A DNA stretch of 64,000 nt from Erythrobacter sp. (lineage in GTDB: Bacteria; Pseudomonadota; Alphaproteobacteria; Sphingomonadales; Sphingomonadaceae): contig JAILWQ010000007.1 of NCBI GenBank assembly GCA_025698865.1, positions 16,338-80,337 of the forward strand. The letters run 5' to 3'. Within the stretch, counting starts at the first letter, position 1; every line of letters begins with the position of its first letter. The notes beneath the pieces were generated by a model that worked only from the letters and a program-made list of their open reading frames with translations, was not told where the DNA came from and did not search any database. This document shows, piece by piece, positions 1 to 8,592 of the stretch. Both the position numbers and the translations under genes were made by a program.

Positions 1-2
1 TC

Positions 3-404
3 CAGGGCGCGGGCGCGGGCGCCGGACCGACCGCGAGCGCCGTGGTCGCCGACCTGATCGACATAGCGCGCGGCCGGACGGGCCATCCTTTCTCGCTGCC
101 CGTCGCCAGCCTCGCGAGCATGGAGCGGGCCGATCCCGGCCACCGGGTGGGTCGCGACTACATCCGCTTCACGGTGGCCGACCGGCCCGGCGTCCTTGCC
201 GAGATCACCGCGGCGATGCGCGATGCCGGCGTCTCGATCGAGAGCCTGATCCAGCAGGGCCGGTCGCAGGACGGTGCCGGGGTCCTCGTCGCGATGGTCA
301 CCCATGAAGGGCAGGAGCGGTGCGTGACCCGCGCGCTCGAACTGCTCGGCGGATCGGAGAGCCTTACCGCGGCGCCGCTGGTGCTTCCGATCCTGCGGGA
401 CTGA
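3..404 (+). CDS. hom: Homoserine dehydrogenase, C-terminal part (runs off the left edge)
   Basis: The reading frame is open from the left edge, so only the last 133 codons are present. Homoserine dehydrogenase reduces aspartate semialdehyde to homoserine in threonine/methionine synthesis. The first residues carry the family signature GAGAGPTASAVVADL from the catalytic domain; from about position 156 the chain becomes an ACT regulatory domain (IRFTVADRPGVLAEIT), the usual C-terminus of the enzyme and the place where threonine feedback acts in the family. The GTG at 42 lies inside the conserved motif and is not a real start. The 3' end overlaps the convergent downstream gene by about 40 bases. 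hom next to glpX is common in sphingomonads. Confidence 0.93.
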   Translation, partial: QGAGAGAGPTASAVVADLIDIARGRTGHPFSLPVASLASMERADPGHRVGRDYIRFTVADRPGVLAEITAAMRDAGVSIESLIQQGRSQDGAGVLVAMVTHEGQERCVTRALELLGGSESLTAAPLVLPILRD

Positions 405-1002
405 CCGGGCGCTCTCCGGCCGCGTCGGCGTCCGAGAAATCGGGCGGCGGCGGCAGGCCCAGCGCATTGTCCTCTCGCACCTGTTGCCGCACCTGCGCGG
501 GAGCCGGGCGTGGTGCCGCCCCGTCATTGCCCAGCGGCGGCAGGCCGCGCGCGATCCGGTCCGCGTCGGAGCCCGGCGGGGCCTGAGGCAGGGCCGACAC
601 GTCGATGATCAGCGCGGGCGGCGGGGGGCATTTCTGGAGGCCCGGAATGCACAGGCTGCCGACCGTGGGCGCGCCCTTGAAAATTCCGCAGTTCGGTCCG
701 CATGCATCCACCGGATCACGGCCTCTGGTCTCGGCGGCGTAGCGGTTTTCCCACTCTTCCTTGTCCCACCCGGCGCTTTCCGCGTCGTCTTCGCCGGTCC
801 GCGCGCAGACGACGATTTCACCCGTGATGCTCGCCGCCTGCTGTTTTTCCTCGCACTGGCGCTGCAATTCCTCGGCGCGGGGAGAGGGCTGGGTGATGGT
901 CAGATCGATGCGTTCGGGCGGTTCGGCATTCTGTGCCATTGCCGGCCACGGGTAGATTGTTGCGACCAGCGCACCGGCAAGCACGACCATACGTCTCGAC
1001 AA
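364..1002 (-). CDS. Secreted cysteine-containing hypothetical protein
   Basis: Function not recognised. The chosen start is TTG at 1002: it sits about 8 bases after a GGGGAAAG ribosome site and gives a clean signal peptide (MSRR, hydrophobic VVLAGALVATI, cleavage after AMA), so the product of about 212 residues should be exported to the periplasm. ATG at 990 is an alternative that loses the two arginines; ATGs at 1062 and 1080 would add an unlikely leader. The mature part is acidic and polar, has several cysteines (CEEKQ, VVCART, CGPNCG, CIPGLQKC) suggesting disulfides, and a proline-rich C-terminus. It is convergent with hom, overlapping its last codons, and divergent from glpX. Confidence 0.7.
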   Translation of the reverse strand: MSRRMVVLAGALVATIYPWPAMAQNAEPPERIDLTITQPSPRAEELQRQCEEKQQAASITGEIVVCARTGEDDAESAGWDKEEWENRYAAETRGRDPVDACGPNCGIFKGAPTVGSLCIPGLQKCPPPPALIIDVSALPQAPPGSDADRIARGLPPLGNDGAAPRPAPAQVRQQVREDNALGLPPPPDFSDADAAGERPVSPAGSEAPAAPR

Positions 1003-1100
1003 ATTGCTTTCCCCCCGGCTATCGGCCACGATTATCGGGCGCGTAAAATCCACCCAATCCATGACGCGCTTCACTCTCATTTTCGGGGACTGAACTCGCC

Positions 1101-2108
1101 ATGAACTCCAACTCGCAATCGAACCGCGCGGGCGATCCGGCCGGCAACCCTCTCGACCGCGTGCTCGTTCTCGAACTGGTCCGCGTGACCGAGGCGGCGG
1201 CCGTCGCCGCGTCCAAGCTGATCGGCCGGGGCGACGAGAAAGCCGCCGACGCCGCCGCTGTCGAGGCGATGCGCAAGGCCTTCGACACGCTCGAGATCGA
1301 CGGAACCGTGGTGATCGGCGAGGGCGAGCGCGACGAGGCGCCAATGCTCTATATCGGCGAAAAGGTCGGCGGCGCTCCCGGGACCGGCCCCCGGATCGAC
1401 ATCGCGCTCGATCCGCTGGAAGGCACGACCATCACCGCCAAAGCCGGGCCGAACTCGCTCGCCGTGCTCGCTGCCTCGGCGCAGGGGTGCCTGCTGAACG
1501 CGCCCGACGTCTACATGGACAAGCTCGCGGTCGGCCCCGGCTATCCCGACGGCATCATCGACCTCGCCAAGTCGCCCAGCGAGAATGTCCGCGCGGTGGC
1601 CGAGGCGAAGGGCGTCGATCCCTCGCAGATCATCGTCTGCGTGCTCGACCGGCCGCGCCATGCCGATCTCATCGCCGAACTGCGCGGCCTCGGCTGCGGC
1701 GTGGTGCTGATCGGCGACGGCGATGTCGCGGGCGTGATCGCGGTGACCGACGAGGACACCACGATCGACATGTATATGGGCAGCGGCGGCGCGCCCGAGG
1801 GCGTACTGGCCGCCGCGGCGCTGCGCTGCGTCGGCGGGCAGTTCAACGGGCGCCTGACCTTCCGCAACGAGGACGAGAAGGCCCGGGCGCGCAAATGGGG
1901 CATCGACGATGCCGATTTCGACCGCATCTACACTCGCGACGAGCTGGTGAAGGGCGACTGCATCTTCGCCGCCACCGGCGTCACATCGGGCTCGCTGCTC
2001 GACGGGGTCAAGTACCGCCGCGACGGCCGGATGACGACCGAGAGCGTGGTCATGCGCGCCTCGAGCAAGACGGTTCGCTGGATTCGCGGCGAGCATCAGG
2101 CGAAATAG
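1101..2108 (+). CDS. glpX: Fructose-1,6-bisphosphatase class II (GlpX type)
   Basis: Product of 335 residues that hydrolyses fructose 1,6-bisphosphate to fructose 6-phosphate in gluconeogenesis (in some bacteria also sedoheptulose bisphosphate). Family marks are visible: the N-terminal block RVTEAAAVAASKLIGRGD, the metal/phosphate region VIGEGERDEAPMLYIGEKVG around residues 72-91, and the DPLEGTT motif near residue 104 that binds metal in the lithium-sensitive phosphatase fold. Length matches the family (about 320-340). The last 30 bases of the gene are repeated exactly 100 bases downstream. Start ATG fits the family N-terminus. It follows hom across one opposite-strand gene. Confidence 0.95.
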   Translation: MNSNSQSNRAGDPAGNPLDRVLVLELVRVTEAAAVAASKLIGRGDEKAADAAAVEAMRKAFDTLEIDGTVVIGEGERDEAPMLYIGEKVGGAPGTGPRIDIALDPLEGTTITAKAGPNSLAVLAASAQGCLLNAPDVYMDKLAVGPGYPDGIIDLAKSPSENVRAVAEAKGVDPSQIIVCVLDRPRHADLIAELRGLGCGVVLIGDGDVAGVIAVTDEDTTIDMYMGSGGAPEGVLAAAALRCVGGQFNGRLTFRNEDEKARARKWGIDDADFDRIYTRDELVKGDCIFAATGVTSGSLLDGVKYRRDGRMTTESVVMRASSKTVRWIRGEHQAK

Positions 2109-2204
2109 CCGGCGGACCGCGACCGGTTGCGCTGCTTGCTCGAACGGTCCTGCGAACCAAAACCAGACAAAAGCTCGCTGGATTCGCGGCGAGCATCAGG
2201 CGAA
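2075..2204. repeat. 30-bp direct repeat of the glpX 3' end, 100 bp apart
   Basis: Positions 2075-2104 (last codons of glpX) and 2175-2204 (in the glpX-prs spacer) are identical over 30 bases and are offset by exactly 100. Bases either side differ. The second copy is not part of a recognisable gene. It looks like the scar of a local duplication; a longer partial duplication followed by divergence or deletion is also possible. Confidence 0.9.
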
Positions 2205-2293
2205 CTGAGGGGAAAACTTACCGGCGGACGTGTTGCGTTTCGATGACGTCCGCCTAGGAGGATCGCCGCCCCAGCCCGATAGGATACGCTCGC

Positions 2294-3229
2294 ATGAAGA
2301 TCATGGCCGCCAATTCGAACCTGCCGCTCGCCCGGGCGATCGCGGGCTATCTCGAGATGCCGCTGACCGATGCCAGCGTCCGCCGCTTCGCCGACGAGGA
2401 GATATTCGTCGAGATACACGAGAACGTGCGCGGCGAGGACGTGTTCGTGGTCCAGTCGACCAGCTATCCGGCGAACGACAATCTGATGGAGCTGCTGATC
2501 TGCATCGACGCGCTGAAGCGTGCCTCGGCCCGGCGGATCACGGCGGTGGTGCCCTATTTCGGTTACGCGCGGCAGGACCGTAAGCCCGGTCCGCGCACGC
2601 CGATCTCGGCCAAGCTGGTGGCCAATCTCGTCACGCAGGCAGGGGCCGACCGGGTGCTGGCGGTCGACCTCCACGCAGGCCAGATCCAGGGCTTCTTCGA
2701 TATCCCGACCGACAATCTCTATGCCGCGCCGGTCATGGCGGCGGACATCCAGGCGCGTTACGGCGATCAGGACCTGATGGTGGTCAGCCCCGATGTCGGC
2801 GGCGTGGTCCGCGCCCGTGCCCTCGCCAAGCGGCTCGACAACGCGCCGCTCGCCATCGTCGACAAGCGTCGCGACCGGCCGGGCGAATCGGAGGTGATGA
2901 ACATCATCGGCGACGTTTCGGGCCGCCACTGCATCCTGATCGACGACATCATCGATTCGGGCGGTACGCTGTGCAACGCCGCGCAGGCCCTGCTCGACAG
3001 CGGCGCCAGGTCGGTGACGGCCTACATCACCCACGGCGTGCTGTCTGGCAGCGCGGTGGCGCGGGTCGACGCCTCCGCGCTTGAGGAGCTGGTGATCACC
3101 GACACGATCCGCCCGACGGACGAGGCGCTGGATTCCAAACGCATCCGCATCCTGCCGATCGCCCCGCTGATCGGCGAGGCGGTGCGCCGCATCGCCGACG
3201 AAAGCTCGGTGTCCAGCCTGTTCGACTGA
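2294..3229 (+). CDS. prs: Ribose-phosphate pyrophosphokinase (PRPP synthetase)
   Basis: Product of 311 residues that transfers pyrophosphate from ATP to ribose 5-phosphate, giving PRPP for nucleotide, histidine and tryptophan synthesis in the cytoplasm. Visible marks are the flexible-loop region [20 protein letters not shown], the metal-binding [15 protein letters not shown] signature near residues 129-143 and the PRPP-binding loop [12 protein letters not shown] near residue 217. Length equals the bacterial family (about 310-315). The start has an AGGA ribosome site upstream (gataggatacgctcgc). It stands alone: the next gene is convergent with a 12-base gap. Confidence 0.96.
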   Translation: MKIMAANSNLPLARAIAGYLEMPLTDASVRRFADEEIFVEIHENVRGEDVFVVQSTSYPANDNLMELLICIDALKRASARRITAVVPYFGYARQDRKPGPRTPISAKLVANLVTQAGADRVLAVDLHAGQIQGFFDIPTDNLYAAPVMAADIQARYGDQDLMVVSPDVGGVVRARALAKRLDNAPLAIVDKRRDRPGESEVMNIIGDVSGRHCILIDDIIDSGGTLCNAAQALLDSGARSVTAYITHGVLSGSAVARVDASALEELVITDTIRPTDEALDSKRIRILPIAPLIGEAVRRIADESSVSSLFD

Positions 3230-3241
3230 CAAGAGCGGCGA

Positions 3242-4222
3242 TCAGCCGCGCGGTTCGGCCGAGGGGTCGCGCCACGGCCGGATCGTGCCGGGCGCGAGCC
3301 TGCTGAGAAGTTCGATCCTGCGCGACTGACGGATCTCCAGATTGAGCGTCATCAGCGGGTGCGGCCTTTCGGACAATTGCCCCGGCGTCATGTCGAAGAA
3401 ATGCCGCATCTCGCGGATCAGGTGCGACTGGTCGAAATATCGCAGCCGCAGCTCCATCTCCTCCTCTTCGAGCGCCACGCCCGTCAGCAAGGCCGCCAGA
3501 TCGAGCGCGCGGGCGCGCCGCAGCACCTGTTTCGGCGTGAGCCCGTATTCCCGGCGGACGATCCGCGCCAGAGTGCGCGGGGAAATGTCCTGCGCCCGGG
3601 CGAATTCGCCCACGGTCAGATTGGGATCGGCCATCGCCGCATCCTCGAACGCGATGGCGAGGGGGTCGGGCCGGGCGACATTGCGGGCCTCCACGAAGTC
3701 CCGCAGCTGTTTCTCGAACTGTTCGAGCACGGCCACGGGCGTGTCCGACATCTCGAAATGGGCACCGAGCCTGCTGCCGATGCCGAGCAGTTCGTCGCAA
3801 CTGGTGATCCGGTCGAGCATTTCCTTCTGCCCGGGCGCGCCTAGAACGGTGGCCGCGCCCGGGCCGAGATGCAGCGTCAGGACCTTGAACGAACCATCGA
3901 CGGTCAGCGGCATCGCGCGGGTCTGCGGGCCGAAATAGAGCGCGAGTCCGTCGGCTCCGGGATCGAACACCTCCAGCCCGTCCGCCGTCTCGGCCGTCCA
4001 CACGCCGCCGAACAGGATGCGGATCGCGGCGTGATCGTTGAGCATGCAGCACGAGATGGCCCGTCCGGCGGGCAGCTCGGCATCGGTCACCGCGAGCCAG
4101 GTGAACCAGGGCATCAGATCGGCGGCGGGCAGCTTGTTGAAGGCCAGCGGCGCCCCGCCGAGCGAGCGCCCGGTGCTGGTCCGCATCGAACCCTCTGCCT
4201 TGTCGTCTGCGCCCCTCGTCAT
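3242..4222 (-). CDS. AraC-family transcriptional regulator
   Basis: Product of about 326 residues from ATG 4222 (a G-rich ribosome site precedes it; ATG 4186 is an alternative and the frame is open to 4276). The C-terminal third is an AraC/XylS DNA-binding domain with two helix-turn-helix units: LTVGEFARAQDISPRTLARI, then LRYFDQSHLIREMRHFFDMTPGQL with the usual F-DQSH-R pattern. The N-terminal part resembles sensor regions that bind a small ligand but no ligand can be named. It is divergent from the phosphatase-SDR operon starting at 4334, with about 110 bases between them, so that operon is a plausible target (inference). Confidence 0.85.
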   Translation of the reverse strand: MTRGADDKAEGSMRTSTGRSLGGAPLAFNKLPAADLMPWFTWLAVTDAELPAGRAISCCMLNDHAAIRILFGGVWTAETADGLEVFDPGADGLALYFGPQTRAMPLTVDGSFKVLTLHLGPGAATVLGAPGQKEMLDRITSCDELLGIGSRLGAHFEMSDTPVAVLEQFEKQLRDFVEARNVARPDPLAIAFEDAAMADPNLTVGEFARAQDISPRTLARIVRREYGLTPKQVLRRARALDLAALLTGVALEEEEMELRLRYFDQSHLIREMRHFFDMTPGQLSERPHPLMTLNLEIRQSRRIELLSRLAPGTIRPWRDPSAEPRG

Positions 4223-4333
4223 GCCGCCCCCCGGATGCCCCCGGACCGGTTGTTGCAGGGTCCGGCCGTTTTGCAAGGGGCGAGGTCACTAAGCATTTGA
4301 ACCGCCCTGCCTGCGCTGATAGCCGGTACGGCG

Positions 4334-5143
4334 ATGACCAGTGCCGCCGATCTCGCTCTCGCCAACCGTCTCGCCGATGCCGCCGGGGAGGCGATCCGAC
4401 CGCTGTTTCGCGGCGACTGGACGGCCGAGGAGAAGGACGATCATTCGGCGGTGACCGTGGCCGACCGCGCCGCGGAAGAGGCGATGCGCGCCATCCTCGA
4501 CGCCGAGCGTCCGGGCGACGGCATCATCGGCGAGGAATACGGCGCGGTCCGCGAGAGCGCGGCCCGCCAATGGGTGCTCGATCCGATCGACGGCACACAG
4601 AGCTTCGTCGCCGGGCGGCCGATCTTCGGCACGCTCATTGCGCTGATGCAGGACGGCTGGCCGGTGCTGGGCGTGATCGATCAGCCGATCCTGAAAGAAC
4701 GCTGGGTCGGCCGGATCGGCGAAGCGACCACGCTCAACGGCAAGCCGGTCTCGACCCGCCGGTGCCGCACGCTGGAAGGGGCGAGCGTCGCCACCACCAG
4801 CCCGCACGCCTTCGCCGAGGACGAGGTCGACGCCTATCTGCGGGTCGTGGCCAAGGCCTATCCGCACCGGCCCTGGCCGGTCTATGGCGGGGACTGCTAC
4901 AATTACGGCCTGCTCGCCAGCGGCCATCTCGACCTGGTGATCGAGAGCGGGCTCAAGCTCTACGACTACGCCGCGCTCGTGCCCGTGGTGGAGGGGGCGG
5001 GCGGGACCATGTCCGACTGGCAGGGCAATCCGCTCGACGCCGACAGCGACGGGACCGTGCTGGCTCTGGGCGATCCGGCCCGGCTCGAAGACGTGCTGGA
5101 AGCGATGGGCGCGGGCGGCTCCCACGGGCACGGCCACGCATGA
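4334..5143 (+). CDS. Inositol monophosphatase-family phosphatase (HisN-like)
   Basis: Product of 269 residues of the lithium-sensitive, magnesium-dependent phosphatase family. Metal ligands are visible: GEEYG near residue 61, the WVLDPIDGTQSF signature near residues 80-91, and the C-terminal YGGDCYNYGLLASGHLDLVIES with a later LKLYDYAALVPVVEGAGG. The pattern IDQPILKERWVGR is closer to the histidinol-phosphate phosphatase (HisN) branch than to true inositol monophosphatase, but the substrate cannot be fixed from sequence. Its stop codon overlaps the start of the following SDR gene (ATGA), so the two are translationally coupled; a histidine- and glycine-rich tail (GGSHGHGHA) ends the protein. 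Confidence 0.85.
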   Translation: MTSAADLALANRLADAAGEAIRPLFRGDWTAEEKDDHSAVTVADRAAEEAMRAILDAERPGDGIIGEEYGAVRESAARQWVLDPIDGTQSFVAGRPIFGTLIALMQDGWPVLGVIDQPILKERWVGRIGEATTLNGKPVSTRRCRTLEGASVATTSPHAFAEDEVDAYLRVVAKAYPHRPWPVYGGDCYNYGLLASGHLDLVIESGLKLYDYAALVPVVEGAGGTMSDWQGNPLDADSDGTVLALGDPARLEDVLEAMGAGGSHGHGHA

Positions 5144-5919
5144 AGACGATCCTCGTCACCGGCGCCGGCAACGGCATCGGCCGCGCAGTGCTGATGCATT
5201 TTCACGGGAAAGGCTGGCGTGTCGTCGGGCTCGACACCGATGCCGAAGCGCTGGCCGAACTGCGCGACGCCCTGCCACGCGAACAGGCGCTGCTGCTGAC
5301 CTGCGACGTCGGCAAGGAGGGCGAGGTCGGCCGCGCCTTCGAACGGATCGGCGAATGGCTGGGCGACGACCCGCTCGACTGTCTGGTGAACAATTCGGGC
5401 ATTGCCGATCCCTATGCCGGACCGCTGGAAAATCTGGCGCTCGACAGGTGGCAGGCGTGGATCGATGCGAGCCTGACCGCCGCCTTCCTGTGCAGCCGCG
5501 CGGCGCTGCCCTTGCTGCGGCGGGCGGCCGGGAACGGAGCCAGTGACAGCAACGGTGCCAGCATCGTCAACATTTCCTCCACCCGCGCGGTGATGAGCGA
5601 GCCGGAGAGCTTCGCCTATGCGGCAGCCAAGGGCGGGGTGGACGCGCTGACCCATGCCATGGCGGTGAGCCTCGGCCCCGCCATCCGGGTCAATGCGATC
5701 CGTCCCGGCTGGATCGAGACCGGGCCGTGGCAGAAAAGCGGCGCGCGCTCGCATCCCGACCACCGGCCGCAGGATCGCGATCAGCATCCCGTCGGCCGGA
5801 TCGGCAGGCCGGAGGACATCGCCGAGGCGGTCGCCTATTTCCACGAGGCCGGTTTCGTTACCGGACAGCATCTCAACGTGGATGGTGGGATGACGGTAAA
5901 GATGATCTACGAACACTGA
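5140..5919 (+). CDS. Short-chain dehydrogenase/reductase
   Basis: Product of 259 residues. Start ATG 5140 overlaps the upstream stop by four bases and gives the typical SDR N-terminus [14 protein letters not shown]. Visible are the cofactor loop TGxxxGIG, NNSG in place of the usual NNAG, the catalytic Ser in NISSTRAV, and YAAAKGG carrying the Tyr and Lys of the active site, then [12 protein letters not shown]. The C-terminal [18 protein letters not shown]...[11 protein letters not shown] is the classical SDR ending. The substrate is unknown. It is the middle gene of a phosphatase-SDR-SDR run; the next gene begins one base after its stop. Confidence 0.88.
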   Translation: MKTILVTGAGNGIGRAVLMHFHGKGWRVVGLDTDAEALAELRDALPREQALLLTCDVGKEGEVGRAFERIGEWLGDDPLDCLVNNSGIADPYAGPLENLALDRWQAWIDASLTAAFLCSRAALPLLRRAAGNGASDSNGASIVNISSTRAVMSEPESFAYAAAKGGVDALTHAMAVSLGPAIRVNAIRPGWIETGPWQKSGARSHPDHRPQDRDQHPVGRIGRPEDIAEAVAYFHEAGFVTGQHLNVDGGMTVKMIYEH

Positions 5920-5920
5920 G

Positions 5921-6673
5921 ATGGATTTGCCGCTCGACGACAGGATCGCGCTGGTGACCGGCGCGGCGCGGGGGCTCGGTTTCGAGATCGCGGCCCGGCT
6001 CGCGAGGGGCGGGGCCACCGTCTGGCTGAACGGTCGCGACCCAGCCGCGCTGGAGCATGCCGCGCGGTGGATCGGGGCGAAAGCACGGGCGCTCCCCTTC
6101 GACATCGCCGACGATGCGGCGACCGCAGCGGCGTTCGACCGGATTGCCGAGAGCGGGCTCGATATCCTCGTCAACAATGTCGGCCAGCGGAACCGCAAGC
6201 CGCTCGCCGAGCTGGGGCGGGTCGACATGGCGGCGCTGCTCGACACCAATCTCGTCGCGCCGTTCGACCTGTCGCGGCGCGCGGCGGCGCTGATGCGCGG
6301 GCGCGGCCCGGGACAGGTCGGGGGGCGGATCGTCAACATCACCTCGATCGCGGCCGAGATCGCACGCGGCGACGTCCTCTACACCGCCAGCAAGGGCGGG
6401 CTCGCCGCGCTGACGCGGGGCCTCGCCGCGGAGCTCGGAGCGGACCGGATCACGGTCAATGCGGTCGCCCCAGGCTATTTCGGGACAGAGGCGAACACCG
6501 GCATGGTCGGCGATCCGGACATTGCGGAGCATCTGGCAAGGCGGACCTCGCTCGGCCGCTGGGGCGAACCGCACGAGATCGCCGGCGCGGTCGCCTTCCT
6601 GTGTTCGGACGAGGCGAGCTACATCACCGGACAGACCCTTGCGGTCGACGGGGGCTACCTCACCCATTTCTGA
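5921..6673 (+). CDS. Short-chain dehydrogenase/reductase
   Basis: Product of 250 residues with TGAARGLG cofactor loop near residue 14, NNVG, the catalytic serine in [15 protein letters not shown] active-site Tyr/Lys and the ending [13 protein letters not shown]. The order of motifs and the [15 protein letters not shown] stretch resemble gluconate 5-dehydrogenase-like SDRs, but substrate assignment would be a guess. It starts one base after the preceding SDR gene, so the phosphatase and two SDRs form a tight operon, perhaps a small polyol or sugar pathway under the divergent AraC regulator (inference). Confidence 0.87.
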   Translation: MDLPLDDRIALVTGAARGLGFEIAARLARGGATVWLNGRDPAALEHAARWIGAKARALPFDIADDAATAAAFDRIAESGLDILVNNVGQRNRKPLAELGRVDMAALLDTNLVAPFDLSRRAAALMRGRGPGQVGGRIVNITSIAAEIARGDVLYTASKGGLAALTRGLAAELGADRITVNAVAPGYFGTEANTGMVGDPDIAEHLARRTSLGRWGEPHEIAGAVAFLCSDEASYITGQTLAVDGGYLTHF

Positions 6674-6807
6674 AGACTTGCATTTTGCGCGCGGATCGGT
6701 ATCTCGCGCGCCTTCACTGACACGTGATTCCCACGGGATCAAAGGGCCTGCCTGGCGACAAGGGCTGCCAGGGCCGGTTCGAACGTGTCTCTGCAAAGGA
6801 GATGAAA

Positions 6808-7011
6808 ATGCCCAAGCTGAAGACCAAGAGCGGTGTGAAGAAACGCTTCAAGATCACCGCCACCGGCAAGGTCAAGCATGGTGTCGCGGGCAAGCGCCAC
6901 CGCCTGATCAACCACAATGCGAAGTATATCCGCCAGAACCGCGGGACCGACGTTCTTGCCAAGGCCGACTGGGCCGCGGTGAAGAAATGGGCCCCCTACG
7001 GCCTCGATTGA
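6808..7011 (+). CDS. rpmI: 50S ribosomal protein L35
   Basis: Very basic protein of 67 residues with the L35 signature [20 protein letters not shown] and HRLINHN. It binds 23S rRNA in the large ribosomal subunit. The true start is ATG 6808, eight bases after an AAAGGAGAT ribosome site; the frame extends upstream to 6724 but that part is not L35. rplT follows after 30 bases, the usual rpmI-rplT pair, and pheST lies downstream as in many bacteria. No infC is adjacent. Confidence 0.97.
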   Translation: MPKLKTKSGVKKRFKITATGKVKHGVAGKRHRLINHNAKYIRQNRGTDVLAKADWAAVKKWAPYGLD

Positions 7012-7041
7012 GCTCCAGCGACTTTCTGAAGGGATAACACA

Positions 7042-7401
7042 ATGCCTCGCATCAAACGCGGCGTCACCACGCGCCAGAAGCACAAGCGGCTGCTCGAACA
7101 GGCCAAGGGCTATCGCGGCCGTCGCAAGAACACCATCCGCGTCGCCCGTCAGGCCGTCGAGAAGGCCGGCCAGTACGCCTACCGCGACCGCAAGGTCAAA
7201 AAGCGCAATTTCCGCGCTCTGTGGATCCAGCGCATCAACGCGGCGGTCCGGGCCGAGGGCCTGACCTATTCTCAGTTCATGCACGGCACCAAGCTGGCCG
7301 GCATCGAGCTCGACCGCAAGGTGATGGCCGATCTCGCCATGAACGAGAGCGCGGCTTTCAGCGCGATCATCAAGCAGGCCAAGGACGCGCTTCCCGCCTG
7401 A
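7042..7401 (+). CDS. rplT: 50S ribosomal protein L20
   Basis: Basic protein of 119 residues, full length for L20. It binds 23S rRNA early in large-subunit assembly. The N-terminus [24 protein letters not shown] and the central [19 protein letters not shown] are family signatures. It is preceded by a ribosome site (GAAGGGATAACAC) and follows rpmI by 30 bases. A hairpin terminator with an interrupted T-tract lies 21 bases after the stop and separates it from pheS. Confidence 0.98.
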   Translation: MPRIKRGVTTRQKHKRLLEQAKGYRGRRKNTIRVARQAVEKAGQYAYRDRKVKKRNFRALWIQRINAAVRAEGLTYSQFMHGTKLAGIELDRKVMADLAMNESAAFSAIIKQAKDALPA

Positions 7402-7422
7402 ACTTGAATTGCTAGTTGCACG

Positions 7423-7467
7423 AAGCGCCATCCCCGCATTCCAGCGGGGGTGGCGCTTTGCATTTGT
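7423..7467 (+). terminator. Hairpin terminator after rplT
   Basis: Arms 7423-7437 and 7444-7458 pair over 15 bases with a single G-T wobble and a six-base loop, followed by the tail tttgcatttgt. It lies between rplT and pheS, so it either ends the ribosomal-protein transcript or attenuates read-through into pheST. No phenylalanine-rich leader peptide is visible. Confidence 0.85.
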
Positions 7468-7488
7468 CCCCCTTAACGAGCGGCCACG

Positions 7489-8592
7489 ATGAGCACCGAA
7501 CAGGACCAGAAGGTCACCGAAACGCTGGAGAGCCTGCACCGCGCGGACAACACCGACGCGGTCGAGGCGATCCGCATCGAAACCCTCGGCAAGCAGGGCT
7601 GGATCAGCCAGCTGATGAAGACGCTGGGCAAGATGAGCCCTGAGGAGCGCCAGGTCGAGGGGCCGCGCATCCAGGGCATCCGCGCCCGCGTCGCCGAAGC
7701 GATCGAGGATCGCAAGGCCGCGCTCGAGGCGGAGGAACTGGAGCGGCGCCTGGCGAGCGAGACGCTCGATCTGACCCTGCCCGCTCCGGCACAGCCCAAG
7801 GGCAGCGTTCACCCGGTCAGCCAGGTGATGGACGAGCTGGCGGAGATCTTCGCCGATCTCGGCTTCTCGGTCGCGACCGGTCCGGAAATCGAGGACGACT
7901 GGCACAATTTCACCGCGCTCAACATGGCCGAGACGCATCCGGCGCGCGCGATGCACGACACGTTCTACTTTCCGGACAGTGACAGTGACGGGCGACGGAT
8001 GCTGCTCAGGACGCACACCTCGCCGGTCCAGATCCGTTCGCTGGTAGAGCGCGGCGCGCCGATCCGCATTATCGCGCCGGGCCGCGTCTATCGCAGCGAC
8101 AGCGACGCGACGCACACGCCGATGTTCCACCAGGTCGAAGGCCTCGTGATCGACAAGGGCATCCATCTCGGCCACCTCAAATGGACACTGGAGACCTTCC
8201 TCCAGGCCTTCTTCGAGCGCGACGACATCGTGTTGCGCCTGCGTCCGTCCTACTTCCCCTTCACCGAGCCCAGCGTGGAAGTCGATGTGGGCTGGAAAGA
8301 CGAGAAGGGTCGCAAGGTGCTCGGCGGTGACGGCGATGCGCCGGGCCATGGCTGGATGGAGCTGCTCGGCAGCGGCATGGTCAATGCCCGGGTGATCGAA
8401 TTCGCCGGGCTCGATCCGAAGGAGTGGCAGGGATTTGCCTGGGGCCTCGGCGTCGATCGCCTCGCCATGCTGAAATACGGGATGGACGATCTGCGCGCCT
8501 TCTTCGACGGCGACAATCGCTGGCTGTCGCATTACGGCTTCTCGCCCTTCGACCAGCCCACCCTTTCCGCCGGCGTGGGAGCCAAGGCATGA
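7489..8592 (+). CDS. pheS: Phenylalanine--tRNA ligase alpha subunit
   Basis: Product of 367 residues, catalytic subunit of the alpha2beta2 enzyme that charges tRNA-Phe. It has the N-terminal coiled-coil tRNA-binding arm (about residues 1-90) and the class II catalytic core: motif 2 in [20 protein letters not shown] near residues 203-222 and motif 3 in [22 protein letters not shown] near the C-terminus. The stop codon overlaps the pheT start by four bases (ATGA), so the two subunits are translationally coupled. Length matches the family (about 330-370). Confidence 0.97.
   Translation: MSTEQDQKVTETLESLHRADNTDAVEAIRIETLGKQGWISQLMKTLGKMSPEERQVEGPRIQGIRARVAEAIEDRKAALEAEELERRLASETLDLTLPAPAQPKGSVHPVSQVMDELAEIFADLGFSVATGPEIEDDWHNFTALNMAETHPARAMHDTFYFPDSDSDGRRMLLRTHTSPVQIRSLVERGAPIRIIAPGRVYRSDSDATHTPMFHQVEGLVIDKGIHLGHLKWTLETFLQAFFERDDIVLRLRPSYFPFTEPSVEVDVGWKDEKGRKVLGGDGDAPGHGWMELLGSGMVNARVIEFAGLDPKEWQGFAWGLGVDRLAMLKYGMDDLRAFFDGDNRWLSHYGFSPFDQPTLSAGVGAKA

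Noticed and set aside
8424..8588. Long open frame from 8424 extending pheT upstream through pheS
   Set aside because: The upstream part is the shifted reading of pheS (arginine-rich shadow); pheT starts at ATG 8589 overlapping the pheS stop.
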